Part shown: positions 1-7,834 of the stretch, one piece after another
Layout of the letters: every line of letters starts with the position of its first letter
Position numbering within the stretch: position 1 is the first letter of the stretch
NCBI GenBank assembly: GCA_946565805.1
Contig: CAMNWO010000017.1
Coordinates: forward strand, 1 to 37,153
Direction of reading: 5' to 3'
Length of the DNA stretch: 37,153 nucleotides
DNA from: an uncultured Clostridium sp.
GTDB taxonomy: Bacteria > Bacillota > Clostridia > TANB77 > CAG-508
Notes under the pieces: model-generated
Seen by the model: only the letters and a program-made list of their open reading frames with translations
The model's database searches: none
What the model was told of the DNA's origin: nothing
Translations under genes and position numbers: made by a program

Positions 1-53
1 AGCAAGAAATGAAAAAAGAACAGCAAGAAATGAAAAAAGAACAGCAAGAAATG
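1..53 (+). repeat. 21-bp in-frame tandem repeat
   Basis: Two perfect 21-bp units (12-32 and 33-53), preceded by the 3' half of another unit, encode KKEQQEM each time. The array runs off the left edge, so the copy number is unknown. Perfect identity at the DNA level suggests recent expansion or slippage. Confidence 0.85.
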
Positions 54-317
54 AAGCAAGATTTCAAAGCGATGGTGAAAAGACAAGACCAAATGGAAGA
101 GACACAAAAGCAAATGAGAGAAGAACTAACAAAAGTAGGAAACACTGTAACCAAAATCGAGTACGAACACGGTAGAAAAATTGACTTGATATTAGATGTC
201 TTAACAGGTCACACAGAAAAATTTCAAGAAAATGAAAGAAGATATGAAAAAGACCAAAAAGTAATAGAAATGTATGGGCATAAAATATATGCATTAGAAC
301 AACAAAAACAAAAATAA
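1..317 (+). CDS. Partial coiled-coil protein, C-terminal part
   Basis: The frame is open from the left edge (codons from position 3), so the true start lies outside the window. The visible part is about 105 residues, almost entirely charged and helical. It begins with exact 7-residue repeats (KKEQQEM) and continues as Lys/Glu/Gln-rich heptad-like sequence, ending in LEQQKQK. No catalytic motif is visible, and I do not recognise a family. It looks like a small cytoplasmic coiled-coil protein, of a kind often found as accessory genes in Clostridia. It converges on mutS2, with a bidirectional terminator between them. The frame is clear; the function is unknown. Confidence 0.7.
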   Translation, partial: QEMKKEQQEMKKEQQEMKQDFKAMVKRQDQMEETQKQMREELTKVGNTVTKIEYEHGRKIDLILDVLTGHTEKFQENERRYEKDQKVIEMYGHKIYALEQQKQK

Positions 318-352
318 AAGCCTATAAAATGGAAATATAAAAATAGGCTTTT
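316..352. terminator. Bidirectional terminator between the coiled-coil gene and mutS2
   Basis: A 10-bp inverted repeat (AAAAGCCTAT at 316-325, ATAGGCTTTT at 343-352) has T-rich flanks on both strands. It sits between two convergent genes and can serve both. Confidence 0.75.
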
Positions 353-363
353 ATTTGATATAA

Positions 364-2724
364 TTATTTTAATTCCACAACGGTAACACCCATTTCGCCT
401 TCACCAAAAGTACCTAGACGAAAAGATTTAACATGGGGATGTTTTTTCAAAAATTGATGAATACCGTTTCTTAATTTTCCAGTACCTTTTCCATGAACAA
501 CTCTAACCGTTTGAAGTTTACTAAGAGAAGCGTCATCCAAAAATTTATCTACCACAAAAATAGATTCTTCTATATTTAATCCAATCACATTGATTTCAGA
601 TTTTACCAATTTTGATTTAGAAACATGAGGAAAATGATTTACAGCTAAAGAAGAATTTGCTTTTGAGTTAATATTGATAGACGGTTTGAGTGTTTTTATG
701 GGAACAGTTAACCTTAAACTACCAACTTGAACTTGAACTTCATTTGATTTAGAGACATGGGAAACTATGGTACCATTTTGTCCTAAATTTGTTACAAAAA
801 CTTCCATATTTGGTGTAATATCATTTGGCTTTAAGGCATTTGTTGAATTATCAGGAACTTTATCTACAAGATTAATCGTATTAAGGTCTTTAATTTTAGT
901 ATTCAAAGAATTTCTAACATTTTCTAAAACTTTCTTATCTGTTGAAGAATTTAGTTGCTTTATTATTTCAGTAGCATCTTCTTTGGCTTCTAATAGGATG
1001 TTTCTGGCCTTTATTTTGGCATTAGCAATTAAATCTTTTTCTTTACGTTTTACATCTTCATTTTCTTTCTCTAAAGAAGCTCTAAGAATTGAAATACGTT
1101 CTAATTCATGAGAAATTTCAGATTTTTGTTTTTCAATCATAGACTTGTCATCATAAATATTTTTTAATAAATTTTCAATATCAATTTGGCTAGTAGTCAT
1201 TCTAGATTGAGCTTTTGTTATAATATCTTCTTGCAATCCTAATTTTCTACTGATTTCAAAAGCATTACTCTTACCAGGAATGCCAACTAGTAATTTATAA
1301 GTAGGGCTTAAAGTTGCAACATCAAACTCAACTGAAGCATTTTCAAAATCATCTGTTACAAGAGCATATTGTTTTAACTCTTGGTAATGAGTAGTAGCAA
1401 TTGTTAAACAACCAATTGCTTTGAAGTAATCTAAAATACTAATAGCAAGATTACTACCTTCTAAAGGATCTGTACCAGAACCCAATTCGTCTACTAAAAT
1501 CAAAGAGTTTTCTGTTGTATATTTTATAACTTCTACGATAGTAAGCATGTGAGAAGAAAAAGTGCTCAAAGATTCCACAATACTTTGATCATCACCAATA
1601 TCTGCAAAAATGTTATCAAAAACATAAATGCTAGAATTTTCGTCACAGGGAATGTTGAGACCACTACATGCCATACAAGTTAAAAGTCCAACAGTTTTAA
1701 GCGTAACAGTTTTTCCACCTGTATTAGGACCAGTAATCAATAAAACTGAAAACTTATCTCCTAGGTCTAAAGTGATAGGAACTACTTTATTTTTATCAAT
1801 CAAAGGATGTCTGGCATTTTTTAAATGAACTTCTTTTTTATCGTTAATTAAAGGTGTTGTTGCTGCCAGTGATTTAGAAAACTTGGCTTTGGCAAAGATG
1901 AAATCCAATTGACTAATTAAATTAATGTCAAGTGATAATTCTTCTACATAAGGAAAAAACAAAGAAGTTAATTCTTGTAAAATCCTTTCTATTTCTAATT
2001 CTTCTTCCTTTTTTAAACCATTTAATTCATTGTTCATTTCAAAAATCGAAATGGGTTCGATAAAAATAGTAGAACCAGCATTCGAAATATCATGAACCAA
2101 TCCTTTTATTTGAGAACGATATTCTTCTTTTACAGGAATTACAAATCGTTCATTTCGAATGGTAATGATGGATTCTTGGATATATTTGGAATAACTAGAT
2201 GAATGAATCATATCATTTAGTTTAGCGCGGATATCTTGCTCTAATTTTCGTTTTTGTCTTCGAATAGATTGCAAAGATTTAGAAGCTTTATCGTCAATTG
2301 TTGTTTCATCTATAATACAAGCTAATATTTTATCAGTTATACTTTTATTGGTATATAAGTCAAAAAAGAGACGAGATAAGATGGGATATTCTGCTGAAAC
2401 TAAAAAGTCTTTATCAAAATAATCTTTTAAGTCTTGTGCTAATTTAAAAATATGAGCGAGTGTTAACAGGGATTTGGCAGATAAAGGACTATTACTTTCC
2501 AATTTTTTTAGTTCTATACCAATATCAGCGATTTCATAAAAACAAGCGAAACCATTTCGATACGACAAATTAACAGCTTCATTTGTTTCTTGTAGAAGCT
2601 GTTTTACTTCTGTCTTTTGATTGCTAGGCAACAAACTTAAAGCTAATTTTTTTCCTTGTTCCGTAATACAAAAGTTGCTTAGCATTGTTAATATTTTATT
2701 AAATTCTAATTTTTCTAAATACAT
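364..2724 (-). CDS. mutS2: Endonuclease MutS2 (Smr-domain MutS homologue)
   Basis: This is a full-length MutS2 of 786 residues, close to the usual length for the family. The N-terminal core and clamp regions are followed by the ABC-type ATPase, with Walker A GPNTGGKT near residue 330 and a Walker B region containing LVDELGSGTDP. Next come a long charged coiled coil and a C-terminal Smr nuclease domain, with VHGKGTGKLR near the end. Family role: suppression of homologous recombination, and in Bacillus rescue of collided ribosomes. The ATG at 2724 is chosen over an upstream in-frame ATG because an AGGAG motif lies just before it and the protein then begins MYLEKLEF, as in homologues. It is transcribed divergently from prpC. 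No in-frame CGG. Confidence 0.95.
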   Translation of the reverse strand: MYLEKLEFNKILTMLSNFCITEQGKKLALSLLPSNQKTEVKQLLQETNEAVNLSYRNGFACFYEIADIGIELKKLESNSPLSAKSLLTLAHIFKLAQDLKDYFDKDFLVSAEYPILSRLFFDLYTNKSITDKILACIIDETTIDDKASKSLQSIRRQKRKLEQDIRAKLNDMIHSSSYSKYIQESIITIRNERFVIPVKEEYRSQIKGLVHDISNAGSTIFIEPISIFEMNNELNGLKKEEELEIERILQELTSLFFPYVEELSLDINLISQLDFIFAKAKFSKSLAATTPLINDKKEVHLKNARHPLIDKNKVVPITLDLGDKFSVLLITGPNTGGKTVTLKTVGLLTCMACSGLNIPCDENSSIYVFDNIFADIGDDQSIVESLSTFSSHMLTIVEVIKYTTENSLILVDELGSGTDPLEGSNLAISILDYFKAIGCLTIATTHYQELKQYALVTDDFENASVEFDVATLSPTYKLLVGIPGKSNAFEISRKLGLQEDIITKAQSRMTTSQIDIENLLKNIYDDKSMIEKQKSEISHELERISILRASLEKENEDVKRKEKDLIANAKIKARNILLEAKEDATEIIKQLNSSTDKKVLENVRNSLNTKIKDLNTINLVDKVPDNSTNALKPNDITPNMEVFVTNLGQNGTIVSHVSKSNEVQVQVGSLRLTVPIKTLKPSININSKANSSLAVNHFPHVSKSKLVKSEINVIGLNIEESIFVVDKFLDDASLSKLQTVRVVHGKGTGKLRNGIHQFLKKHPHVKSFRLGTFGEGEMGVTVVELK

Positions 2725-2743
2725 AATAATCTCCTCATTTACT

Positions 2744-2795
2744 ATTATAACATATAGATAGAACACTTGCAAAAAAAACAAAGTTATGATATAAA
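2744..2795. promoter_or_regulatory. Divergent promoters for mutS2 and prpC sharing one -35 box
   Basis: TTGCAA at 2767-2772 is its own reverse complement. Leftward it lies 17 bp from TATAAT (reverse complement of 2744-2749), in front of mutS2. Rightward it lies 17 bp from TATAAA (2790-2795), in front of prpC. Both are good sigma-A-type arrangements using the same six bases as -35, so the two promoters should compete for polymerase. Confidence 0.7.
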
Positions 2796-2821
2796 ATAAA
2801 CTAAGAAAAAGAGGTGAAAAA

Positions 2822-3557
2822 ATGATAAAGGCTTATGCAAAATCAGATATTGGTAAAATCAGAGAAATCAACCAAGATAGCTATTATATATCAGAATCAC
2901 TAGATGAAGTGCAATTATATTTATTAGCAGATGGTATGGGAGGTTATAATGGGGGAGAAATTGCAAGTAAATTGGCCATACAAACAGCTAAAAGTTATAT
3001 AGAAAACAACTTTAAAGAAATTAATAAAGACAAAGAAAGTATCCTTCAATTAGTGGGAAGTGCCATGGAATATGCCAACATGGTTGTCTATGAAAAAGCA
3101 AAAGAAAATAAAGAGTTAGAAGGAATGGGTACTACTTTAGAAATTTGTTTAATATATAATAATAGAGCATTTATTGGACATGTAGGGGATAGTAGGATTT
3201 ATAGAATTCGAAAAGACTTCATGAGAAAACTGACACAAGATCATAGTTATGTTCAAAAACTAGTAAAAGATGGAACCATTACCCAAGAAGAAGCAAGTCA
3301 CCATCCACAAAAGAATATGTTGATGAAGGCGCTTCGGTTGTAATGCATTTGTAGAGCCTGATGTCATGGTAAGAGGATTTTTAAAAGAGGACATTTTTGT
3401 GATGACTTCTGATGGACTAACTAACATGGTACCACAAGAGGAAATCTGTAGACTAGCCAAAAAGGATATAGAACAATCACCAAAGGAATTGGTAGAGCTA
3501 GCAAATAAGAATGGCGGATATGATAATATAACGGTTGTTGTTATAAAAAATATATAA
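2822..3557 (+). CDS. prpC: PP2C-family Ser/Thr phosphatase, read through a +1 frameshift at CGG
   Basis: PP2C phosphatase expected to reverse phosphorylation by the adjacent PrkC kinase. The first frame (2822 to the stop near 3342) carries NQDSYY, LLADGMGGYNGGE and GHVGDSRIYR. The second frame carries TSDGLTNMV and GYDNITVVVI, the C-terminal metal-binding motifs, so both halves are needed for a working enzyme. The frames join at CGG 3335-3337. Skipping C3335 gives KALGCNAFVEPDV, matching the conserved 'ALG' segment of the family and a 244-residue product of normal size. Without the shift, translation stops two codons later. It could be a pseudogene or sequencing error in isolation, but three other genes in the window break in the same way. 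prkC follows 16 nt downstream. Confidence 0.88.
3335..3337 (+). other. CGG +1 frameshift site in prpC
   Basis: Zero-frame reading is GCG CTT CGG TTG TAA. Skipping the C gives GCG CTT GGT TGT AAT, that is A-L-G-C-N, which continues into the rest of the phosphatase. The inserted C is not part of a homopolymer run. Confidence 0.85.
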
Positions 3558-3573
3558 ACAGGAGAGATAAATT

Positions 3574-5544
3574 ATGAATTTAGAAGGAAAGCTATTAGGA
3601 AATCGATATGAAATGATCGAGAAAATAGGAAATGGTGGGATGTCTACAGTTTATAAAGCAATGGATAAAGTGCTAAAAAGAAATGTAGCTGTAAAAATAT
3701 TAAGAGATGAATTTACAACCGATGAAGAATTTATAAAAAGATTTGAAGCAGAAGCCCAATCAGCAGCAAGATTAACACACCCTAACATCGTTTCTATCTA
3801 TGATGTAGGAGTGGAAGGGAATTTATATTATATTGTAATGGAATTGATACAAGGAAAGACATTAAAAGAAATTATTATAGAAGAAAGAGGACCACTACCA
3901 TGGAAATGGTCTGTTAATGTTGCAATTCAAATTGCATCAGCATTAGAGATAGCTCATAGAAACAATATTGTACATAGAGATATTAAGCCACATAATATCA
4001 TCATTACAGAAGATGGGATTGCTAAAGTAACAGATTTTGGAATTGCAAAAGCAGTTTCTAACTCAACTATTACAGCCTTTGGAACAACAATTGGTTCTGT
4101 TCACTATTTTTCACCAGAACATGCAAGAGGTGGATTTACAGATGCCAAATCTGATTTATATTCACTAGGTGTTGTTATGTATGAAATGGTAACAGGAAGA
4201 GTTCCATTTGACGCAGATACACCAGTATCAGTGGCGCTAAAACATATGCAAGAAGAACCAGAAGAACCAATTGATATGAATCCAAATGTACCTACAGCAA
4301 TTAATAAGATTATCATGAAAGCTTTGCAAAAAGATGTAACTTTAAGATATCAATCTGCAACAGAAATGTTAGGTGATTTGAGAAGATCTTTAAAAAATCC
4401 GGATGGGGATTTTGTAGAAGAGTTGGAATATGATAGTACAGCTAGAACGCAAAAGATTAATACAGATATGTATGGCGAAATAGATGAATTACCAAATAGT
4501 AGAAACAAAAAAGATAAAAAAGAAGGAAAGTTTAAACAATTTATCAAAAAACATAAAGTACTTAGTATTATAGTTGGATTAATTTTATTATTTGCACTAA
4601 GCCTAGGAGGAACATTAGGAGTATTAAGTATAACGAATCCTGCTGAAGTAGAAATGCCAAATGTAGTAGGAATGTCTAAAGAAGAAGCGCAAAAAGAGAT
4701 AGAGGCAGCAAAATTAAAGTTTGAGATAGAAAAAGAAGAATATAACAAAGATGTCCCAGAGGGATATGTTATTTCACAAGATCCAACCTATATGGAAAGG
4801 TTTAATAAGGTAAAAGAAGGTAGTACAGTAAGTGTAGTGGTTAGTAAAGGTCAAGAAAAAACAACAGTGCCAAATGTAAAAGGAAAAGAAAAAGAAGAAG
4901 CAATTAAATTATTAGAAGATGCTAAATTAAAGGTAGAAGTGATCGAAGAGACAAGTAAAACAGTAAAAGAAGGTTTTGTTATTAGCCAAGAAACAGCACC
5001 AGATGAGGAAGCTTTTGCAGGGGATACTGTGAAAATACATGTCAGTACAGGAACAGGAATTAAAGAGGTTACTGTAGAAAATGTAGTAGGGCAAGATGAA
5101 ATAATAGCTAAAAGGAATCTAGAAAATTTAGGATTAAAAGTAAATATATCCTATACAAACAGCACAACTGATAATGGAAAAGTAACAAAACAGAGTATAG
5201 AACCTAATAAAAAAGTAGATGAAGGAACAACAATAACTTTGACAGTAAATAAAGTAGCAGAAACAAAAAAAATAACTGTTAATATAGATGTAAAATCAAT
5301 TACTGGTGGATATATAGAAGATGAAGAAGAAACGAAAAGTAAAATAGTAACTGTTAAGGTAAATAACGAAACAAGGACGGGTATTAGTAAAAATGAGTCA
5401 AATTGTTCTGTAACTTTATCAGGAAAAGAGGGAGAAGAAACAAGAGTAACTGTAGTAATTACAGATGCTAAAGGAGAAATATATCGTTCTGAAAGAACCG
5501 TGACTTTTGGAACAGAAGATACAATATCATTCAGTAAAGAGTAA
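3574..5544 (+). CDS. prkC: PASTA-domain Ser/Thr protein kinase PrkC/Stk1
   Basis: Membrane sensor kinase of 656 residues. The N-terminal Hanks-type kinase has the Gly loop GNGGMSTVYK, VAVKIL (catalytic Lys), HRDIKPHN (catalytic Asp) and DFGIAKA. A basic juxtamembrane stretch and one transmembrane helix (about residues 330-355) lead to three extracellular PASTA repeats, each opening with a V-P/E-NV-G-like motif, then a Ser/Thr-rich tail domain. The family binds muropeptides and phosphorylates cell-wall, division and translation targets; in Bacillus it signals spore germination. It lies just downstream of its partner phosphatase and is probably co-transcribed with it. No in-frame CGG and no frameshift. 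Confidence 0.96.
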   Translation: MNLEGKLLGNRYEMIEKIGNGGMSTVYKAMDKVLKRNVAVKILRDEFTTDEEFIKRFEAEAQSAARLTHPNIVSIYDVGVEGNLYYIVMELIQGKTLKEIIIEERGPLPWKWSVNVAIQIASALEIAHRNNIVHRDIKPHNIIITEDGIAKVTDFGIAKAVSNSTITAFGTTIGSVHYFSPEHARGGFTDAKSDLYSLGVVMYEMVTGRVPFDADTPVSVALKHMQEEPEEPIDMNPNVPTAINKIIMKALQKDVTLRYQSATEMLGDLRRSLKNPDGDFVEELEYDSTARTQKINTDMYGEIDELPNSRNKKDKKEGKFKQFIKKHKVLSIIVGLILLFALSLGGTLGVLSITNPAEVEMPNVVGMSKEEAQKEIEAAKLKFEIEKEEYNKDVPEGYVISQDPTYMERFNKVKEGSTVSVVVSKGQEKTTVPNVKGKEKEEAIKLLEDAKLKVEVIEETSKTVKEGFVISQETAPDEEAFAGDTVKIHVSTGTGIKEVTVENVVGQDEIIAKRNLENLGLKVNISYTNSTTDNGKVTKQSIEPNKKVDEGTTITLTVNKVAETKKITVNIDVKSITGGYIEDEEETKSKIVTVKVNNETRTGISKNESNCSVTLSGKEGEETRVTVVITDAKGEIYRSERTVTFGTEDTISFSKE

Positions 5545-5552
5545 AATATAGA

Positions 5553-5588
5553 AAATACCAATTAGACAATTGCTAATTGGTATTTTTT
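5553..5588 (+). terminator. Rho-independent terminator after prkC
   Basis: Perfect 13-bp stem (5553-5565 with 5573-5585), 7-nt loop and a run of T. It overlaps the -35 of the next promoter. Confidence 0.9.
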
Positions 5589-5598
5589 CATGTATAAT
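5570..5598 (+). promoter_or_regulatory. Probable rsgA promoter overlapping the prkC terminator
   Basis: TTGCTA (5570-5575), a 17-bp spacer, then TATAAT (5593-5598). The -35 box lies in the loop and 3' arm of the upstream terminator hairpin. GGAGG and the ATG of rsgA follow. Confidence 0.55.
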
Positions 5599-5619
5599 AT
5601 AAGAAAACAAGGAGGAAAC

Positions 5620-6559
5620 ATGCAAGGAATAATCATAGAAAACATATCGAATTTATATAAAGTATCCCAAAACAAAATAGAAACTAAGGAAGAAGGTAAA
5701 CTTGCCAAAAAAAACCGGAACCAATGGCAAGGAAATCTATGAAGCAACAGCAAGAGGAAAATTTAAAAAAGAGGAAATAACACCAGTGGTAGGGGATTTT
5801 GTTGAGATTGAAGTAACAGATGAAGAAAACAAAAAAGCTGTGATTCATACAATTTTGGAAAGAAAAGTATATGTAAAAAGACCAAAACTTGCCAATATTA
5901 CACAAATTGTATTTGTTGTTTCTAGTAAAGACCCAAAACCAGATTTATTAATGCTAGATAAGCAGTTGGCTTTTGCAGAATATTTGAGAATTAAAAGTTT
6001 AATTGTATTAAATAAAACAGATTTGGATGATAAAAGGGATTTTAAAGAAATAAAAGAAATCTATGAAAAGATAGGATATCCAGTAATTGAAACAGAGGCT
6101 AAAAATCAAAAAGGGATAGAAGAGCTAAAACAAAAATTAAAAAACAATGTGAATGCATTTTCCGGAAATTCTGGTGTGGGAAAATCAACATTAATTAATG
6201 GCATCTTCGAGAAAGATATGACATTAGAAGGAGAGATTAGTCAAAGAAACAAAAGAGGAAAAAATACAACAACTTCTATTAAATTATATCAAATTGATAA
6301 GGATACATATATTGCTGATACACCAGGTTTTTCTACTTTTTCCATTGAAGAGATTGAAAGTAGAAATTTAGCAGAGTATTTTATAGAATTTAAAGAGAAA
6401 ATAAAAGGATGCGAATTTGTAGGTTGTACACATATTAAAGAGGAAAATTGTGGAATTAAAGAGGCAATTACAAAGGGAGAAATTTCAAAAGATAGATATG
6501 AAAGATTTTGTAAAATTTATCAACAATTAAAAGAAAGAGAGGAAAAAAAGAAATGGTAG
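5620..6559 (+). CDS. rsgA: Ribosome small-subunit GTPase RsgA, read through a +1 frameshift at CGG
   Basis: Circularly permuted GTPase for late 30S maturation, about 312 residues. The ATG at 5620 follows GGAGG and opens MQGIIIENISNLYKV, the expected first strands of the OB fold. That frame meets CGG at 5716-5718 (codon 33) and would stop 8 codons later. Skipping C5716 gives KKNGTNGKEIYEATARGKF and the whole rest of the protein: VLNKTDL (G4), SGNSGVGKS (G1), DTPGFS (G3) and the Cys/His zinc region (CEFVGCTH...C). A TTG at 5702 could start the second frame alone and has a weak SD-like GAAGG, but it would delete part of the OB fold. The gene overlaps rpe by 7 nt. Confidence 0.9.
5716..5718 (+). 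other. CGG +1 frameshift site in rsgA
   Basis: Zero-frame reading is AAA AAC CGG AAC CAA, reaching TGA 8 codons after the CGG. Skipping one C gives AAA AAC GGA ACC AAT, that is K-N-G-T-N, joining the N-terminal peptide to the rest of RsgA. Confidence 0.85.
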
Positions 6560-7212
6560 AAGTTTCAACATCAATATTATCTGTAAAAAGTGGAGAAGAG
6601 TCAAAAACTTTTTTTGCATTAGAAACAGCAAAGACAGATTATTTTCATATTGACGTGATGGATGGAAAGTTTGTAGAAAAAGATACTTATCAAAAAATGT
6701 TTCAAAATGCTTCTTATATCAAAAGAATATCTAATTTACCATTAGATGTGCATTTGATGGTAGAAAATGTTAAAGAAGCGATTGATGATTTTCTAGCAGT
6801 GGAACCTAACATGATTACATTTCATTTAGAAGCTTGCCAAAATAAAGAGGAAGTTTATCAATTAATTCAATATATAAAAGATAACCATTGTAGAGTAGGA
6901 ATAGCAATAAAGCCAAATACAAATGTAGAAGAAGTTTATGAGTTTTTGCCATATATCCATATGTGCTTAATTATGACAGTAGAACCAGGAAAAGGAGGAC
7001 AAACTTTTCTAACAGACATGGTACAAAAAATAGAAACGTTAAACCAATATAAGGAAGAGCAAAAATTAGAAATAGATATAGAAGTAGATGGCGGAATTAA
7101 TCTAAAAACAGCTCCAAAGGTGAAAAAAGCAGGAGCTAATGTTTTAGTAGCAGGAACAGCTATTGTTATGGCAAAAGACTTTAAAGTAATTATTGATGAG
7201 CTAAAGGAATAA
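6553..7212 (+). CDS. rpe: Ribulose-phosphate 3-epimerase
   Basis: TIM-barrel epimerase interconverting ribulose-5-P and xylulose-5-P in the pentose phosphate pathway, 219 residues. Visible motifs are FHIDVMDGKFV, LPLDVHLMVE, a central FHLEA, MTVEPGKGGQ and EVDGGINLKTAP. These carry the metal-binding His/Asp residues and catalytic Asp residues. The SILSVKSGEE opening replaces the usual SILSADF, a modest divergence. It overlaps the end of rsgA, so the two are translationally coupled. It is followed directly by a strong terminator. Confidence 0.93.
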   Translation: MVEVSTSILSVKSGEESKTFFALETAKTDYFHIDVMDGKFVEKDTYQKMFQNASYIKRISNLPLDVHLMVENVKEAIDDFLAVEPNMITFHLEACQNKEEVYQLIQYIKDNHCRVGIAIKPNTNVEEVYEFLPYIHMCLIMTVEPGKGGQTFLTDMVQKIETLNQYKEEQKLEIDIEVDGGINLKTAPKVKKAGANVLVAGTAIVMAKDFKVIIDELKE

Positions 7213-7216
7213 TAGG

Positions 7217-7246
7217 AAAGGCAGGGAATAAATTTCCCTGCCTTTT
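7217..7246 (+). terminator. Terminator of the rsgA-rpe operon
   Basis: GC-containing stem (GGCAGGGAA with TTCCCTGCC) and a short T run immediately after rpe. It may also serve the converging gene on the minus strand. Confidence 0.9.
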
Positions 7247-7258
7247 ACAGAATGATTT

Positions 7259-7684
7259 TTAGATTTCACGCAAGAAAGCAAGTCCTGGATCAAGTTTCTC
7301 CTGAAGTTTCTTGGCTTCCTTTAATTCGTCTTTTTTGAAGTAGTAATAAAAACACTCTTCGTTATTGATTTCTGGATTACAATAATCAATAACATAGCAA
7401 TAATTGTGAAGAGGTTCCATATTTTCCAATTGTCCGGAAAATTCACGGAATTCTAAAATATAGTCGGAACCATAGCCACTCCAGCCATTGCTGTAGAAAG
7501 TTTTATCTTCGTATTGAACTAAAAGAAAACACTCCCGGTTTTCATCTACCTGCTTTCCCAATACCTCTATTCCATCTACCTGTGAACAGAGATCCTCAAC
7601 TAAATGAGAAAAATTCACACGCTTGGAATTTAAAGTAGTAGTCAAGTTGAAGCCGCCTCCAAATAACTTTTCGATTTTAATCAT
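7259..7684 (-). CDS. Hypothetical protein of 141 aa with foreign codon usage
   Basis: I do not recognise the family. The start at 7684 is preferred to an upstream ATG at 7711 because AAGGAGG lies just before it. The product is soluble and mixed alpha/beta, rich in aromatic and acidic residues (SNGWSGYGSDY, EECFYYYFKK), with no signal peptide. Codon usage differs from neighbours: more CTT, CAG, GAG and CGT, and one in-frame CGG (7535-7537, in D-E-N-R-E-C). That is one of only two CGG codons in the window that seem to be read as Arg. A +1 shift there would stop after five codons. It is preceded by a good promoter. Probably acquired horizontally. Confidence 0.75.
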   Translation of the reverse strand: MIKIEKLFGGGFNLTTTLNSKRVNFSHLVEDLCSQVDGIEVLGKQVDENRECFLLVQYEDKTFYSNGWSGYGSDYILEFREFSGQLENMEPLHNYCYVIDYCNPEINNEECFYYYFKKDELKEAKKLQEKLDPGLAFLREI

Positions 7685-7764
7685 TCTATTGTCCTCCTTA
7701 AATTTATTCATGTAGTCAATTTCCTAGAATGTTGCAATAAGGATTACTACATTAATGTATTTAT

Positions 7765-7794
7765 AGTATACCACAATTAACATAAAAAGTCAAA
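7765..7794 (-). promoter_or_regulatory. Sigma-A-type promoter of the 141-aa gene
   Basis: On the minus strand, TTGACT (7789-7794) is followed by an 18-bp spacer and TATACT (7765-7770). Confidence 0.65.
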
Positions 7795-7802
7795 ACGCTG
7801 TG

Positions 7803-7833
7803 AAAAAGAAGTCTCATGTAAGAGACCTCTTTT
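7803..7833 (-). terminator. Terminator of the envelope beta-repeat protein gene
   Basis: On the minus strand, a 9-bp stem (AGAGGTCTC with GAGACTTCT, one G-U pair) followed by a run of T, just beyond the stop of the 7835-9049 gene. Confidence 0.7.
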
Positions 7834-7834
7834 A

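Noticed and set aside
5702..6559. rsgA starting at TTG 5702
   Set aside because: It would drop the first OB-fold strands, while the upstream ATG has a strong GGAGG and encodes exactly that peptide.
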